From Oleispirillum naphthae (GTDB lineage Bacteria > Pseudomonadota > Alphaproteobacteria > Rhodospirillales > Rhodospirillaceae), in contig JAQAZG010000002.1 of the NCBI GenBank assembly GCA_027864655.1, forward strand, positions 248,001 through 312,000: a stretch of DNA of 64,000 nt, read 5' to 3'. The translations under genes and the position numbers were made by a program. Of the stretch, positions 10,966-19,341 are shown piece after piece. How positions within the stretch are numbered: position 1 is the first letter of the stretch; each line of letters opens with the position of its first letter. Under the pieces are notes generated by a model. The model was given only the letters and a program-made list of their open reading frames with translations, was not told the origin of the DNA and did no database searches.

Positions 10966-11220
10966 ATGTGGGGTTACGGCGGCCATGGCGGTTGGATGAT
11001 GGGCGGGCAGGGCGACTGGTCCTGGCCGTTTTTTGCGTTTCACGGGATCGCGCACCTGCTGTTCTGGGGGCTGGTGGTCTATGCGGTGGTCGCGGCGGTG
11101 CGCGGCCGCGCGGGGCGGCGGCAGGGCGACCCGGCGCTGGAGCTTCTGGGCAAGCGCTATGTCGAGGGCGAGATCTCCCAGGCGGATTATCAGCGCATGA
11201 AGAAGGACCTGGGCGGCTGA
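10966..11220 (+). CDS. small SHOCT-domain membrane protein
   Basis: An 84 aa protein with a Gly/Trp/Met-rich N-terminus (MWGYGGHGGWMMGGQGDWSW), one membrane segment (IAHLLFWGLVVYAVVAAV, about residues 28-45), a basic stop-transfer and a C-terminal SHOCT motif (ALELLGKRYVEGEISQADYQRMKKDL). SHOCT motifs are short oligomerisation tails in bacterial membrane proteins. The ATG at 10966 has GGAGG five bases away; an in-frame ATG at 10954 would add MEDA. No specific role is known. Confidence 0.85.
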   Translation: MWGYGGHGGWMMGGQGDWSWPFFAFHGIAHLLFWGLVVYAVVAAVRGRAGRRQGDPALELLGKRYVEGEISQADYQRMKKDLGG

Positions 11221-11342
11221 GGCGAGCCGGTCACGAGACTTTCACCCAGGAGTGTCTGTCGCCGCCGCGGGTTCGGTGCTAGTCTCCGCCGGAAGAGCCG
11301 CCGGTTCATTGCCCGCGGCCGCCGTTGGGGGGCACGGCCGGC

Positions 11343-11984
11343 ATGTCCGCATCCTGTTACACCCGTTCCGAGATTTTGGCCGATGGGGTGATCCACGCCC
11401 TCGGCGTGCCGTTGGCCGTGGTGGCCGCGGTGGTTCTGCTGGTCCGCGCGGCTGCGGCGGGCGATGCGCTGCCGGTGGTCGCGGCGGCGGTGTACGGCCT
11501 GGGGCTGATCTGCACCTTCGGCTTTTCCGCCGCGTACAACTTGGCCCCGGAGTCGCGCTGCAAGGAGATTCTGCGGCGCGGCGACCATGCGGCGATCTAT
11601 GTGATGATCGCGGGCACCTACACGCCGTTCACCCTGGTCAACATCGGCGGCTGGGCGGGTTACGGCCTGCTCGCCATGGTGTGGTCGATGGCGGCCTTCG
11701 GCCTGGCGCTCAAGATGTTCCGGCCGGACCGCCTGGCGCGGCTGTCGGTGGCTCTGTATCTGGCGCTGGGGTGGGTCGGCCTGGTGGCGGGGGGGCCGTT
11801 GTTCGCCGCGCTGCCCGGTTTTGCGCTGGGGTTTCTCATCGCCGGGGGCGTGCTTTATACCGTCGGCGTCGCCTTCTATGCGTGGCGGCGGCTTTCCTTC
11901 CAGAATGCGATCTGGCACGGCTTCGTGCTGGCGGCGGCGTGCTGCCACTATGTGGCGGTGTTCGACGCGATCATTCCGGGCTGA
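11343..11984 (+). CDS. hemolysin III / PAQR family membrane protein
   Basis: A 213 aa polytopic protein with about seven membrane segments. The family motifs are DGVIHALG near the start, RRGDHAAIYVMIAGTYTPFTL in the middle, and HGFVLAAACCHYVAVFD at the C-terminus, whose His and Asp residues form the PAQR metal site. The usual S..YH motif appears here as SAAYNLAP, with Asn in place of the His. The name hemolysin reflects an early Bacillus member; most relatives are of unknown function. The start is the ATG at 11343; an upstream TTG at 11325 is less likely. Confidence 0.85.
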   Translation: MSASCYTRSEILADGVIHALGVPLAVVAAVVLLVRAAAAGDALPVVAAAVYGLGLICTFGFSAAYNLAPESRCKEILRRGDHAAIYVMIAGTYTPFTLVNIGGWAGYGLLAMVWSMAAFGLALKMFRPDRLARLSVALYLALGWVGLVAGGPLFAALPGFALGFLIAGGVLYTVGVAFYAWRRLSFQNAIWHGFVLAAACCHYVAVFDAIIPG

Positions 11985-12011
11985 GGCGGCGGGCCGCGCC
12001 GCCGGGAAACG

Positions 12012-12779
12012 TCAATCTTTTTCAAAGATGCGCAGTTCGGTCTTCGGGGAAAGCTTCCCGCGGAATTCGTCGGGGATGCCGTCGGTGATCAGGAGGTCGC
12101 ACTGGTCGAAGCGGATGCCGGTGACGAAGCCGATGCTGGAGAACTTGCTGGCGTCCGCGACGACGATGACCTTCTCCGCGAGGGGGGCGATTTTCTTCCG
12201 CAGCTCCGTGGCCTGCAGATTGTAGTACATGAAGCCCTCGTCCGGGTGGATGCAGCCGGCGCTGGTGAACATCTTGGTGAAACGCAGGCCGGAGAGGTTG
12301 CGCACCGCGAACTCGCCGTTGAGCGTGTGGGTGCCGTGGCGGATCGTGCCGCCGAGGACGATGGTGTTGATCTGGGGGCGCTTTTCCAGTTCCAGGGCGA
12401 TGCTGAGGTCGTTCGTCACCACGGTGAGCGACTTGTCGTAGCCGATGGCGCAGGCCAGGTGGAACATGGTGACGCCGGTATCGATGAAGATGACGTCCTT
12501 GTCCAGGACGAGCGCGGACGCCTTTTCCGCGAGGAATTTCTTGGTGCCCACGTTCTGCGACTGGCGGTAGTAGACCTTTTCCAGGTGGCTCTTGTCGGGC
12601 TGGTTCCAGATGATCAGCCCCTGGTCGCGGAAGAGCAGGTTCTTCCTTTCCATGTCGTCGATGTCGCGGCGGATCGTCGATTCCGAGACCCCGATGGCCG
12701 CGACGAGGTCCGCGATGGAGATGTAATCGCGGACCTTGGAGAGACTCTCGATCATGTGGCGGCGTTCAATTTTTTTCAT
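12012..12779 (-). CDS. DeoR-family transcriptional regulator of the carbohydrate operon
   Basis: A 255 aa regulator. The N-terminal winged helix-turn-helix (IADLVAAIGVSESTIRRDIDDMER, about residues 22-45) is typical DeoR. The C-terminal DeoRC sensor domain has FIDTGVTMFHLACAI and VVTNDLSIALEL and normally binds a phosphorylated sugar. It is the last gene of the operon, 60 bp after the kinase, and probably represses the AT-rich promoter at about 19.02-19.11 kb until a sugar phosphate intermediate accumulates. Confidence 0.9.
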   Translation of the reverse strand: MKKIERRHMIESLSKVRDYISIADLVAAIGVSESTIRRDIDDMERKNLLFRDQGLIIWNQPDKSHLEKVYYRQSQNVGTKKFLAEKASALVLDKDVIFIDTGVTMFHLACAIGYDKSLTVVTNDLSIALELEKRPQINTIVLGGTIRHGTHTLNGEFAVRNLSGLRFTKMFTSAGCIHPDEGFMYYNLQATELRKKIAPLAEKVIVVADASKFSSIGFVTGIRFDQCDLLITDGIPDEFRGKLSPKTELRIFEKD

Positions 12780-12839
12780 TCTGGCGCGATCGCAAGTCTG
12801 GGGGTCGGGGTCCGTTCACGATGAAACGGCCGTCCGGCA

Positions 12840-14369
12840 TCATGCGGTCTGTTGCACGGCGGCATGCTGAGAATACGTTTCCGCGATGTCCTTGTACAGT
12901 TTCATGAAGATCGGATAGTACGCGTCGTAGGCGTGCGCATTCTCGGGTACGGGCATGTATTTGCGTCCTTTTTTCACCAGCCTGTCGACGAAGGGCAAGG
13001 GGTCGGGAATCAGGCCGACGCCGTGCCCGGCGATCAGGGCCGCGCCCAGGGTCTCGGTCTCCCCCGCCTCCAGTTGGATGAGCGGGTGGCGCAGCATGTC
13101 GGCGATGATCTGGCACCACAGCGGACTGCGCGCGACGCCGCCGCTGATGGCGATGGTCGACGCCGGATCGGGATGGGTCATGACGATCTCCACCAGCTGC
13201 CGCACCGAGTAGGAGACGCCCTCCATGACCGCGCGCACCATGTCGGCATAGGTGGTGGGAAGGCCGATGCCGAAGAATACGCCCTTCGCATCCGGGTTCC
13301 ACAGCGGGCTGCGTTCGCCCGCCATGTAGGGAAGAAAGATCACGCCGCCCGCCCCGGGGGGGGAGGCCGCCGCAGCCGCGTCCAGTTGTGCGTAGGTGAC
13401 CTTTTCGCCGGAGGAACCGGCCCCTCCCAGGGTGTCCCGGAACCAGCGGAGCGAGGCGCCCGCGGTGTTGGTCGCCCCGATTTCGAGCCAGGTATCGCCG
13501 AAGACGTTGGCGGTGTTCATCAGGCGCTTGTCGAAGCGGGCGACGGTCGTGGTGTGGCAGAGTCTGACGGTGGTGCCGATGGTGAGGAAGACCGTGTTCT
13601 CCCGCGCCGCGCCGGAGGCGAAGGAGGCGGCCACCGTATCCATGGCGCCCGCGACCACCGGGGTGCCGGCGCGCAGTCCGGTGGCGTTCGCCGCGCCCGG
13701 CGTGACGCAACCGACGGCGGCGGAGGCCGCGTACGGGTCCGGCAGTATGGAAAGCGGGACGCCCGCATCGCGAGCGAGGTCCGCATCCCACGCGCCCTTG
13801 CGCAGGTCGGCGAGCAGGGTAAAGCTCATCCGCGAGCGGTTGATCGAGAAGACGTCGGTCAGCCGCTGCACGATGAAGCCGCTGGGAACGAGGACCTTCC
13901 ACGCCCGCTTCATCACATCCGGCCTGTTGCGCATCAGCCAGAGGATGGTCGGCAGCGAATAGGTGCCGCGCGCGATGCGGTTCCCGGTGATGCGGTAGAT
14001 GCGGTCCTCGCCGATTTCGTCCTTCACCCACTGCACTTCCTTGCCCGTCCGCTGGTCGAACAGCAGGATGGCGTTGTGCAGGACGTTGCCGTCCCGGTCC
14101 ACCGGGACGATGGTGTTGGAGCAGCTGACGCCGACGGCGGCGACGGCGGACGCGTCGACTCCCTGCCGGTCGATGCAGTCCCGGATGTTCGCCGTCACGG
14201 CCTTCCACCAGTGATCGGGGTTCTGCTCCGCCCATCCCGGATGGGGGGACGTGGTGGGGTATTCCGCATGACTTCCGGCTACGGGGCGTCCCTTGTCGGA
14301 ATAGAAGGTGCACTTCGCCCCGGAGAGGCCGATGTCAATGCCGAGGAGTAAGGTTTCCGGCTTGGTCAT
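12840..14369 (-). CDS. FGGY-family carbohydrate kinase
   Basis: A 509 aa kinase with the actin-like ATPase fold. The N-terminal phosphate loop is LLGIDIGLSGAKC, with Asp12. The likely catalytic base is Asp244 in VVAGAMDTVAASFASGAA. The second ATP motif is AISGGVARSPLWCQIIADMLRHPL, and ETLGAALIAGHGVG lies near the end. FGGY kinases phosphorylate pentuloses, hexuloses, polyols or gluconate. This one resembles the gluconate/xylulokinase branch but the substrate is not fixed by sequence. Its start overlaps the end of the dehydrogenase gene by 35 bp, implying translational coupling. Confidence 0.88.
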   Translation of the reverse strand: MTKPETLLLGIDIGLSGAKCTFYSDKGRPVAGSHAEYPTTSPHPGWAEQNPDHWWKAVTANIRDCIDRQGVDASAVAAVGVSCSNTIVPVDRDGNVLHNAILLFDQRTGKEVQWVKDEIGEDRIYRITGNRIARGTYSLPTILWLMRNRPDVMKRAWKVLVPSGFIVQRLTDVFSINRSRMSFTLLADLRKGAWDADLARDAGVPLSILPDPYAASAAVGCVTPGAANATGLRAGTPVVAGAMDTVAASFASGAARENTVFLTIGTTVRLCHTTTVARFDKRLMNTANVFGDTWLEIGATNTAGASLRWFRDTLGGAGSSGEKVTYAQLDAAAAASPPGAGGVIFLPYMAGERSPLWNPDAKGVFFGIGLPTTYADMVRAVMEGVSYSVRQLVEIVMTHPDPASTIAISGGVARSPLWCQIIADMLRHPLIQLEAGETETLGAALIAGHGVGLIPDPLPFVDRLVKKGRKYMPVPENAHAYDAYYPIFMKLYKDIAETYSQHAAVQQTA

Positions 14370-15366
14370 GGTGCAGCACCTCAGGGTTGATGATATTCGA
14401 CGGTTGCCTGTTCTGGAGGAAGGCGATGAGGCCCGTGCCCAGGATTTTCGACTGGCGCTCGGTGATGTCGGCCGAGGCGCCGCCGATGTGCGGCGTGATG
14501 ACGATGTTCGGCAGCGATAGGAACGGGTGGTCGTGCGGGATCGGCTCGTCGATCAGGACGTCGAGTCCGGCACCCGCGATCGCGCCGTCGCGCAATGCCG
14601 CATGGAGCGCGGCCTCGTCCACCAGCGCGCCGCGCGCGACGTTGACGAAGTAGGACCCGGGCTTCATCAGGGCGATGCGCCCGGCATCGATCATGCCGTG
14701 GGTCTTGTCGTTCAGCGCGCAGGCCATGACGACGAAATCCGCCTGGCGCATCAGGTCGTCGAGGGAGACGCTCTGCACGCCGGGAAGCGCGGCGAACGGC
14801 GTGAAGAACGGGTCGTGGGTGAGGATGCGCATGCCGAAGCCGTTGGCGCGCAAGGCGATCTTGCGCCCCACCTCGCCGAAGCCGACGATGCCGATGGTCT
14901 TGTCTTCCAGTTCGGGGCCGCTGAAGCGTTTTTCCGCGGTGTTGCCGTCCATGTCCCAGGTGGCGTTTTCCCAGTCGCGCATGCGGATGTAATGGTTGGT
15001 CAGCGCGATGTTGCGCGCCGCGGCCAGCATCAGGCCGAGGGCGATGTCCGCCACCGCCCCGGCGTTGCGTCCGGGGGTGTAGAGCACGGGGATGCCCGCC
15101 CGCGTCGCGGCGTCGACATCGACGCTGGCGCGCACGCCGCCGCGGCTGCAGCAGATCACCTTCAGCCGGGTGAGCCGGGAGATCACCTCCGCATCCACGT
15201 GTTCGTAGCAGACGATCAGCACCTCCGGGTTCCCCGCCTGGGCGATCAGCTCCGCGGGAGCCAGCTTGACGCCGGTGTGCCCCCAGCCGCCGAAGGCCAT
15301 GTCCATGTATTGGCCCAGCGCCGCAATGCTTGCGTGGTTCAATTGCGCCGTGACAAACGCTCTCAT
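14335..15366 (-). CDS. D-isomer-specific 2-hydroxyacid dehydrogenase
   Basis: A 343 aa NAD(P)-dependent dehydrogenase of the phosphoglycerate dehydrogenase type. The nucleotide loop is VGFGEVGRK (residues 161-169). The catalytic triad is complete: Arg245 (NVARGALVDE), Glu274 (DVLIDEP) and His293 (TPHIGGAS). There is no C-terminal ACT domain, so it is not the regulated serine-pathway enzyme. GGAGAT precedes the ATG. Lying between the TRAP transporter and the kinase, it probably oxidises or reduces a hydroxy acid derived from the imported substrate. Confidence 0.9.
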   Translation of the reverse strand: MRAFVTAQLNHASIAALGQYMDMAFGGWGHTGVKLAPAELIAQAGNPEVLIVCYEHVDAEVISRLTRLKVICCSRGGVRASVDVDAATRAGIPVLYTPGRNAGAVADIALGLMLAAARNIALTNHYIRMRDWENATWDMDGNTAEKRFSGPELEDKTIGIVGFGEVGRKIALRANGFGMRILTHDPFFTPFAALPGVQSVSLDDLMRQADFVVMACALNDKTHGMIDAGRIALMKPGSYFVNVARGALVDEAALHAALRDGAIAGAGLDVLIDEPIPHDHPFLSLPNIVITPHIGGASADITERQSKILGTGLIAFLQNRQPSNIINPEVLHHDQAGNLTPRH

Positions 15367-15422
15367 AGAAATCTCCTACCGATTCGTTCCGCGCGCTGCG
15401 GAACAACAGGGATATCCCGCGG

Positions 15423-16712
15423 CTATCCGATGAGGACGGACGGCAACCAGGTGACCGTCCACGGGACGTACGTGATGAGGAAGAGAAGGGCGATCATCAC
15501 CAGGAGGAACGGGAAGATCTCCTTGACGATCTCGACGATGGAGATGTTCGCGATCTTTCCGGCGACGAACAGGCAGGTCCCGACCGGCGGGGTCACCAGA
15601 CCGATGCCCAGGTTGAGGATCATCACCACCCCGAAGTGCACGAAATCGATGCCGACGCTCTTCAGCAGCGGCGTCAGCACGGGCATGAGCAGGATGATCG
15701 CCGGCGTGCAGTCCATGAACATGCCGACGATGAGCAGCATGACGTTCAGGAGCAGCAGGATCACCAGCGGGTTGGTGGAAATGTTGAGGAAGGACTTGAC
15801 GATGAAGGCGGGCAGGCCCTCGGCCGTCAGAATCCATCCGAAAAGCGAGGCCACGGCGACGAGGAACATCACGATGGTGGTGATCTGCACCCCGTGCTCC
15901 ATCACGCGGTAGAGGTCCTTCAGCTTGATTTCCTTGTAGAAGAACGCGCCGAGGATGAAAGCATAGACGCAGGCGACGGCACCCGCCTCGGTCGGTGTGA
16001 AGATGCCGAGCAGAATGCCGCCGATGATGACGAACGGCATGAACAGCGACAGCAGCGCATCGGCGGTGCAGGTGCCGATTTCCCGCAGGCTGATCCGCTC
16101 GTTGGTTTTCGGATAGTTGCGCTTCTTTGCGATGAGGTAGGCGACGATCATCAGCCCCAGGCCGATCAGGATGCCCGGGATGTAGCCGCCGACGAAGAGG
16201 CGCCCGATCGAGGCGCCGGTGATGGAGCCGTAGATCACCATCGGGATGCTGGGCGGAATGATCGGCCCGATGGTGCCGGCCGTGGCGACGACGGACGCGG
16301 AATAGCCCTTGCCGTATTTCTTTTCCTCCATCGCCGGCACCAGGATGGAGCCCATGGCCGCCGCAGTGGCCACCGCCGAGCCCGACACCCCGGCGAAGAT
16401 CATGCTGCCGAGCACGCAGGCCATGGCGAGGCCGCCGGTGATCCAGCCGACGAACGCGTTGGCGAAGTTGACGATGCGCCGGGAGATGCCGCCCACCTCC
16501 ATCAGCTCGCCGGCGAGCATGAAGAAGGGGATGGCCATCAAGGAGAACGAGTTGATCGAGGTGAACATGCGCTGCACGATCACCGTCAGGTCGTAGGTGC
16601 CGAGGTTGAGCAGCGCCGCGACGGATGCAAGGGCCAGGGCGAACGAAATCGGCATGCCGAAGACGAGAAGGACGAGAAAAACGCCGAACAGGATGAGCAG
16701 AATCGTGGTCAT
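15423..16712 (-). CDS. TRAP transporter large membrane subunit (DctM type)
   Basis: A 429 aa protein with about 12 membrane segments forming the ion-coupled channel of a tripartite ATP-independent periplasmic transporter. Family signatures include GMPISFALALAS, AIPFFMLAGELM, GSMIFAGVSGSAVATAAAMGS, TIGPIIPPSIPMVIYG and GLVTPPVGTCLF. The ATG at 16712 overlaps the stop of the small subunit gene by 4 bp (ATGA), indicating coupled translation. It works with the DctQ and DctP proteins encoded just upstream. Confidence 0.95.
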   Translation of the reverse strand: MTTILLILFGVFLVLLVFGMPISFALALASVAALLNLGTYDLTVIVQRMFTSINSFSLMAIPFFMLAGELMEVGGISRRIVNFANAFVGWITGGLAMACVLGSMIFAGVSGSAVATAAAMGSILVPAMEEKKYGKGYSASVVATAGTIGPIIPPSIPMVIYGSITGASIGRLFVGGYIPGILIGLGLMIVAYLIAKKRNYPKTNERISLREIGTCTADALLSLFMPFVIIGGILLGIFTPTEAGAVACVYAFILGAFFYKEIKLKDLYRVMEHGVQITTIVMFLVAVASLFGWILTAEGLPAFIVKSFLNISTNPLVILLLLNVMLLIVGMFMDCTPAIILLMPVLTPLLKSVGIDFVHFGVVMILNLGIGLVTPPVGTCLFVAGKIANISIVEIVKEIFPFLLVMIALLFLITYVPWTVTWLPSVLIG

Positions 16713-17200
16713 TGGGGAGTCCCCTCCTGTCGCAGCAGAATGACGACGGCATAGAACAGCATCAGCACGCCGCCGACGGGAATGGCGAGGTAGACGTAGT
16801 GCATGGGGATGAGGAGGGCGCTCGACGTCTGTCTGGCGCCGTAGGTCATGAATTCGATGCCGTAGCGGACGATCATGCAGGAAAAGACGATCAGCAGGAC
16901 GCTGTTGGCCTTGTCGATGCGCAGACGCCATTGCGGGCTGAGCTGGCTCGTCAGGATGTCGATGTTGGAGTGCCCTCGCTTGCCCACGACGTAGCCCGTG
17001 GCCAGGAAGGTCATCCAGATCATCATGTATCTGGTCAGCTCTTCCGACCAGCTGAGGGAGTCTTCCAGCACGTAGCGGAAGATCACCTGGATGAAAATGA
17101 TGATGGCGAGAGAGAACAGCAGAGTTCCCGTGAAGAGGACGATCGTCCTGTTGAGAATACGCTCCATGGCGTCCAGGACATGACGCGCTCGCTCGCTCAT
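16709..17200 (-). CDS. TRAP transporter small membrane subunit (DctQ type)
   Basis: A 163 aa protein with four membrane segments. The family motif FRYVLEDSLSWSEELTRYMMIWMTFLATGYVVGKRGHSNID covers residues 41-80, matching the WxEE..R..f.W..flG pattern of DctQ. It pairs with the 429 aa large subunit, whose gene overlaps its stop. It is separated from the binding-protein gene by 130 bp that contain a 12-bp inverted repeat, probably to hold membrane subunit levels below those of the binding protein. Confidence 0.93.
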   Translation of the reverse strand: MSERARHVLDAMERILNRTIVLFTGTLLFSLAIIIFIQVIFRYVLEDSLSWSEELTRYMMIWMTFLATGYVVGKRGHSNIDILTSQLSPQWRLRIDKANSVLLIVFSCMIVRYGIEFMTYGARQTSSALLIPMHYVYLAIPVGGVLMLFYAVVILLRQEGTPQ

Positions 17201-17249
17201 GGCCGTGCCTCCCTGATGTGGCGGTTATCCGGTTTTTTGCGCCTCGATA

Positions 17250-17312
17250 CGGACGCACAGGCTCGGACATGGGGGCGGCCATGATCCGCAAGTAAACCCG
17301 CCTGTGCGTCCG
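17250..17312 (-). promoter_or_regulatory. long-stem inverted repeat between TRAP binding-protein and membrane genes
   Basis: Two perfect 12-bp arms, CGGACGCACAGG (17250-17261) and CCTGTGCGTCCG (17301-17312), enclose 39 bp. The repeat lies 18 bp after the dctP-type stop, inside the operon. No T run follows. Such intercistronic stems usually protect the upstream message or cause partial termination, giving more binding protein than permease. Confidence 0.6.
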
Positions 17313-17330
17313 AAGATGAGCGGGGACGCC

Positions 17331-18320
17331 TCAGCGCGCCGCCGCCTGCACCTGATCGTACAGATCCTGGCCGTATTTCTTTGCGAAACCGGCATGGATG
17401 GTCTGGGCGCGCTCCTGGAATCCCTTCAGGTCGGGCTCGGTGAAGACGATGCCCTTCTTCTCGAAGGCGGCCTTGGTCTTGGCGTCATCCTCCCAGGCCA
17501 GCTTGTTCTGGTATTCCCGGGCTTCCTTGGCGGCTTCCTTGATGATTTTCCGGTCCGCCGGGGAAAGCTTGGCCCAGGTCTTGCCGCTCATGATGTGCTG
17601 GGGGGTGCCGAACACATGGTTGGTGAGCGCGATGTGGGTCTGCACCTCCTCCACCTTGGCGGAGGCGATGGTCGCCAGGGGGTTCTCCTGGGCGTCGATG
17701 ATCTTCTGCTGCAGGGCCGTGTAGACCTCGGCCCAGGGCATCGGCGTGGGGTTCGCGCCCATGGCCTTCCAGGCGGCGACGGTCGCCGGAATTTCCGGGG
17801 TGCGCAGCTTGAGGCCCTGGATGTCGTCGATGGTATTGACCGGCTTGTTGCTGCTCAGCACGCGCGGGCAGCGTTCCCAGAATTCGAGGGAGACCAGGCC
17901 GGATTTTTCGAAGACGTCCTGTTTGATCTTCTCGCCGATCGGGCCGTAGATCACCTTGCGGACATGTTTGATATCCTTGAAGAAGTAGGGGATCTCGAAC
18001 AGCTGGATCGGTTTGTAGAAGTTCCCCATGATGCCGCCGATGATCACCATGTCCACGGTGCCCATCTGAGCGCCTTCCGCCATGTCGCGCTCGTCCCCGA
18101 GCTGGGAGTTGGGGAAGACCTGGACCTTGATCCGACCGGCGGTCTTTTTCTCGACGATGTCGGCGAACAGGAGGCTGGCCTTGTGCCAGGAATTCTCCCC
18201 GCCCATGACATGACCGAGTTTCATCGTCATCGTGCCGTCGGCCGCCGCCGCGGGGGCGGAGGCGGAACCGAGCGCAAGAGCCGCACCTAACAACAATCCT
18301 GGGATACCGTGCCTCCTCAT
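17331..18320 (-). CDS. TRAP transporter periplasmic solute-binding protein (DctP type)
   Basis: A 329 aa secreted protein. The signal peptide MRRHGIPGLLLGAALALGSA ends at an AAAADG-like site near residue 28. The DctP core includes LGHVMGGENSWHKASLLFADIVEKKTAGRIKVQVFPNSQLGDERDM and the ligand-binding LKLRTPEIPATVAAWKAMGANPTPMPWAEVYTALQQ block, with the conserved Arg that binds a carboxylate. That Arg suggests the imported substrate carries a carboxyl group, for example a sugar acid. A perfect AAAGGAGG precedes the ATG. Confidence 0.94.
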   Translation of the reverse strand: MRRHGIPGLLLGAALALGSASAPAAAADGTMTMKLGHVMGGENSWHKASLLFADIVEKKTAGRIKVQVFPNSQLGDERDMAEGAQMGTVDMVIIGGIMGNFYKPIQLFEIPYFFKDIKHVRKVIYGPIGEKIKQDVFEKSGLVSLEFWERCPRVLSSNKPVNTIDDIQGLKLRTPEIPATVAAWKAMGANPTPMPWAEVYTALQQKIIDAQENPLATIASAKVEEVQTHIALTNHVFGTPQHIMSGKTWAKLSPADRKIIKEAAKEAREYQNKLAWEDDAKTKAAFEKKGIVFTEPDLKGFQERAQTIHAGFAKKYGQDLYDQVQAAAR

Positions 18321-18375
18321 AAGCTGATCCTCCTTTGTGTTTATCGGTTGTTATTCGACGGTTATCGCCTTGATT

Positions 18376-18993
18376 CTATGCGCGCATGCCGGACTTGGCC
18401 TCGTCGAGGGAACGGCCCTGCTCCCGCAGGATGAAGAAGAGCTGGGCGTTGGCTTCGACCTCCTCGACCAGATTCAGGGCCTGTTCGTAGGAAGAGCCCA
18501 CCGTCAGAAGGCCGTGATTCGCCAGAAGCACGGAATTCCGCTGCGCGATGACCTGTTTCACCCCGTCCGCCAGGGCGGCGGAACCGGATTCGAAATAGGG
18601 GAGCGTCGTGAGGTTGCCGATGCGTCCCGCATATCCCGCCGTGTAGACGGGGGCGGCGCACGCATAGTCCAGGTCTTTCAGACAGGCTAGGGCGACGCTG
18701 TAGACCGAATGCACGTGCAGCACGACGCGTACATCGTTGCGCACGGCATAGCAGTTGCGATGCAGGGCGTGCTCCTTCGACGGCTTGAGCTTGTGCGCCG
18801 AGCGCCCGTCGATGTCCATGACGACGACGTCTTCCTCGGTGAGGGACTCGAGGGACCTCCCGGTGGGGGTGATCATGATGTTCCGATCGTCGGCGCGGCA
18901 GCTGCAATTGCCGCCGGGCCCACTGACGAGGCCTTTTTCCTGCACCAAATGACAGAAATTGACGAATTCCAGTACCTGCTCCCTGCTCACCAC
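18376..18993 (-). CDS. class II aldolase/adducin family protein (fuculose-phosphate aldolase-like)
   Basis: A 205 aa zinc-dependent aldolase, first gene of the operon. Visible motifs are GPGGNCSCRADDRNIMITPTG (phosphate binding) near residues 25-45, PSKEHALHRN with the catalytic Glu at about 73, HVHSVYS with two zinc His near 93-95, and LLANHGLLTVG with the third His near 156. Enzymes of this family cleave L-fuculose-, L-rhamnulose- or related ketose phosphates, or epimerise ribulose phosphate. The start is GTG at 18993 with AAAGGAGG upstream. The substrate is unknown. Confidence 0.9.
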   Translation of the reverse strand: MVSREQVLEFVNFCHLVQEKGLVSGPGGNCSCRADDRNIMITPTGRSLESLTEEDVVVMDIDGRSAHKLKPSKEHALHRNCYAVRNDVRVVLHVHSVYSVALACLKDLDYACAAPVYTAGYAGRIGNLTTLPYFESGSAALADGVKQVIAQRNSVLLANHGLLTVGSSYEQALNLVEEVEANAQLFFILREQGRSLDEAKSGMRA

Positions 18994-19014
18994 AGTCGGC
19001 CTCCTTTCGTGGCA

Positions 19015-19115
19015 AGGGTGTCGTTGCCGTCGACTGTAGTAGTCACTTTATTTCACATCAAGGTAAAAATTGTCATTTTAAATTTATATTTTTTCAAATT
19101 TTGTCATCATGTTCC
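19015..19115 (-). promoter_or_regulatory. AT-rich promoter/operator of the carbohydrate operon
   Basis: This is the most AT-rich stretch near the operon and lies directly upstream of the aldolase GTG. Two direct copies of TTGTCAT (19070-19076 and 19101-19107) are 31 bp apart, three helical turns, which suits a DeoR-type oligomer. A GACT-N5-AGTC dyad lies at 19032-19044. On the minus strand TGACAA and a TGTGAAATAA sequence can be read as -35 and extended -10. All assignments are inferred from pattern. Confidence 0.45.
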
Positions 19116-19341
19116 ACGCTTCCGGCTTCTCTAGGGGAATCAAGGCGGTGCAGATGGGACACGGAGGGTTCCGCGCGGCATACCATGATACGCTTCCGAG
19201 GGAGGGAAGGGGAAAACCATCGGCGCCGTGCGTCCCACGGCGGAACGGGCGAACCGAGACTCCGTCAGGCGGCGGGCATGCGGACATGCGAAACGGGACC
19301 CCCAAGGGGTCCCGTTCGGCATTCCGGCGGTGCTTCGCGCG
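19116..19341. other. intergenic region between the carbohydrate operon and ahpF
   Basis: Apart from the operator region to its left, this stretch holds only the hairpin at 19292-19316. No gene with coding character was found on either strand. Confidence 0.5.
19292..19316. terminator. ahpF terminator-like hairpin
   Basis: An 11-bp perfect stem, AACGGGACCCC with GGGGTCCCGTT and a 3-nt loop, lies 26 bp after the ahpF stop on the minus strand. Only three T follow the stem (TTTCGC), so termination may be partial. Confidence 0.55.
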
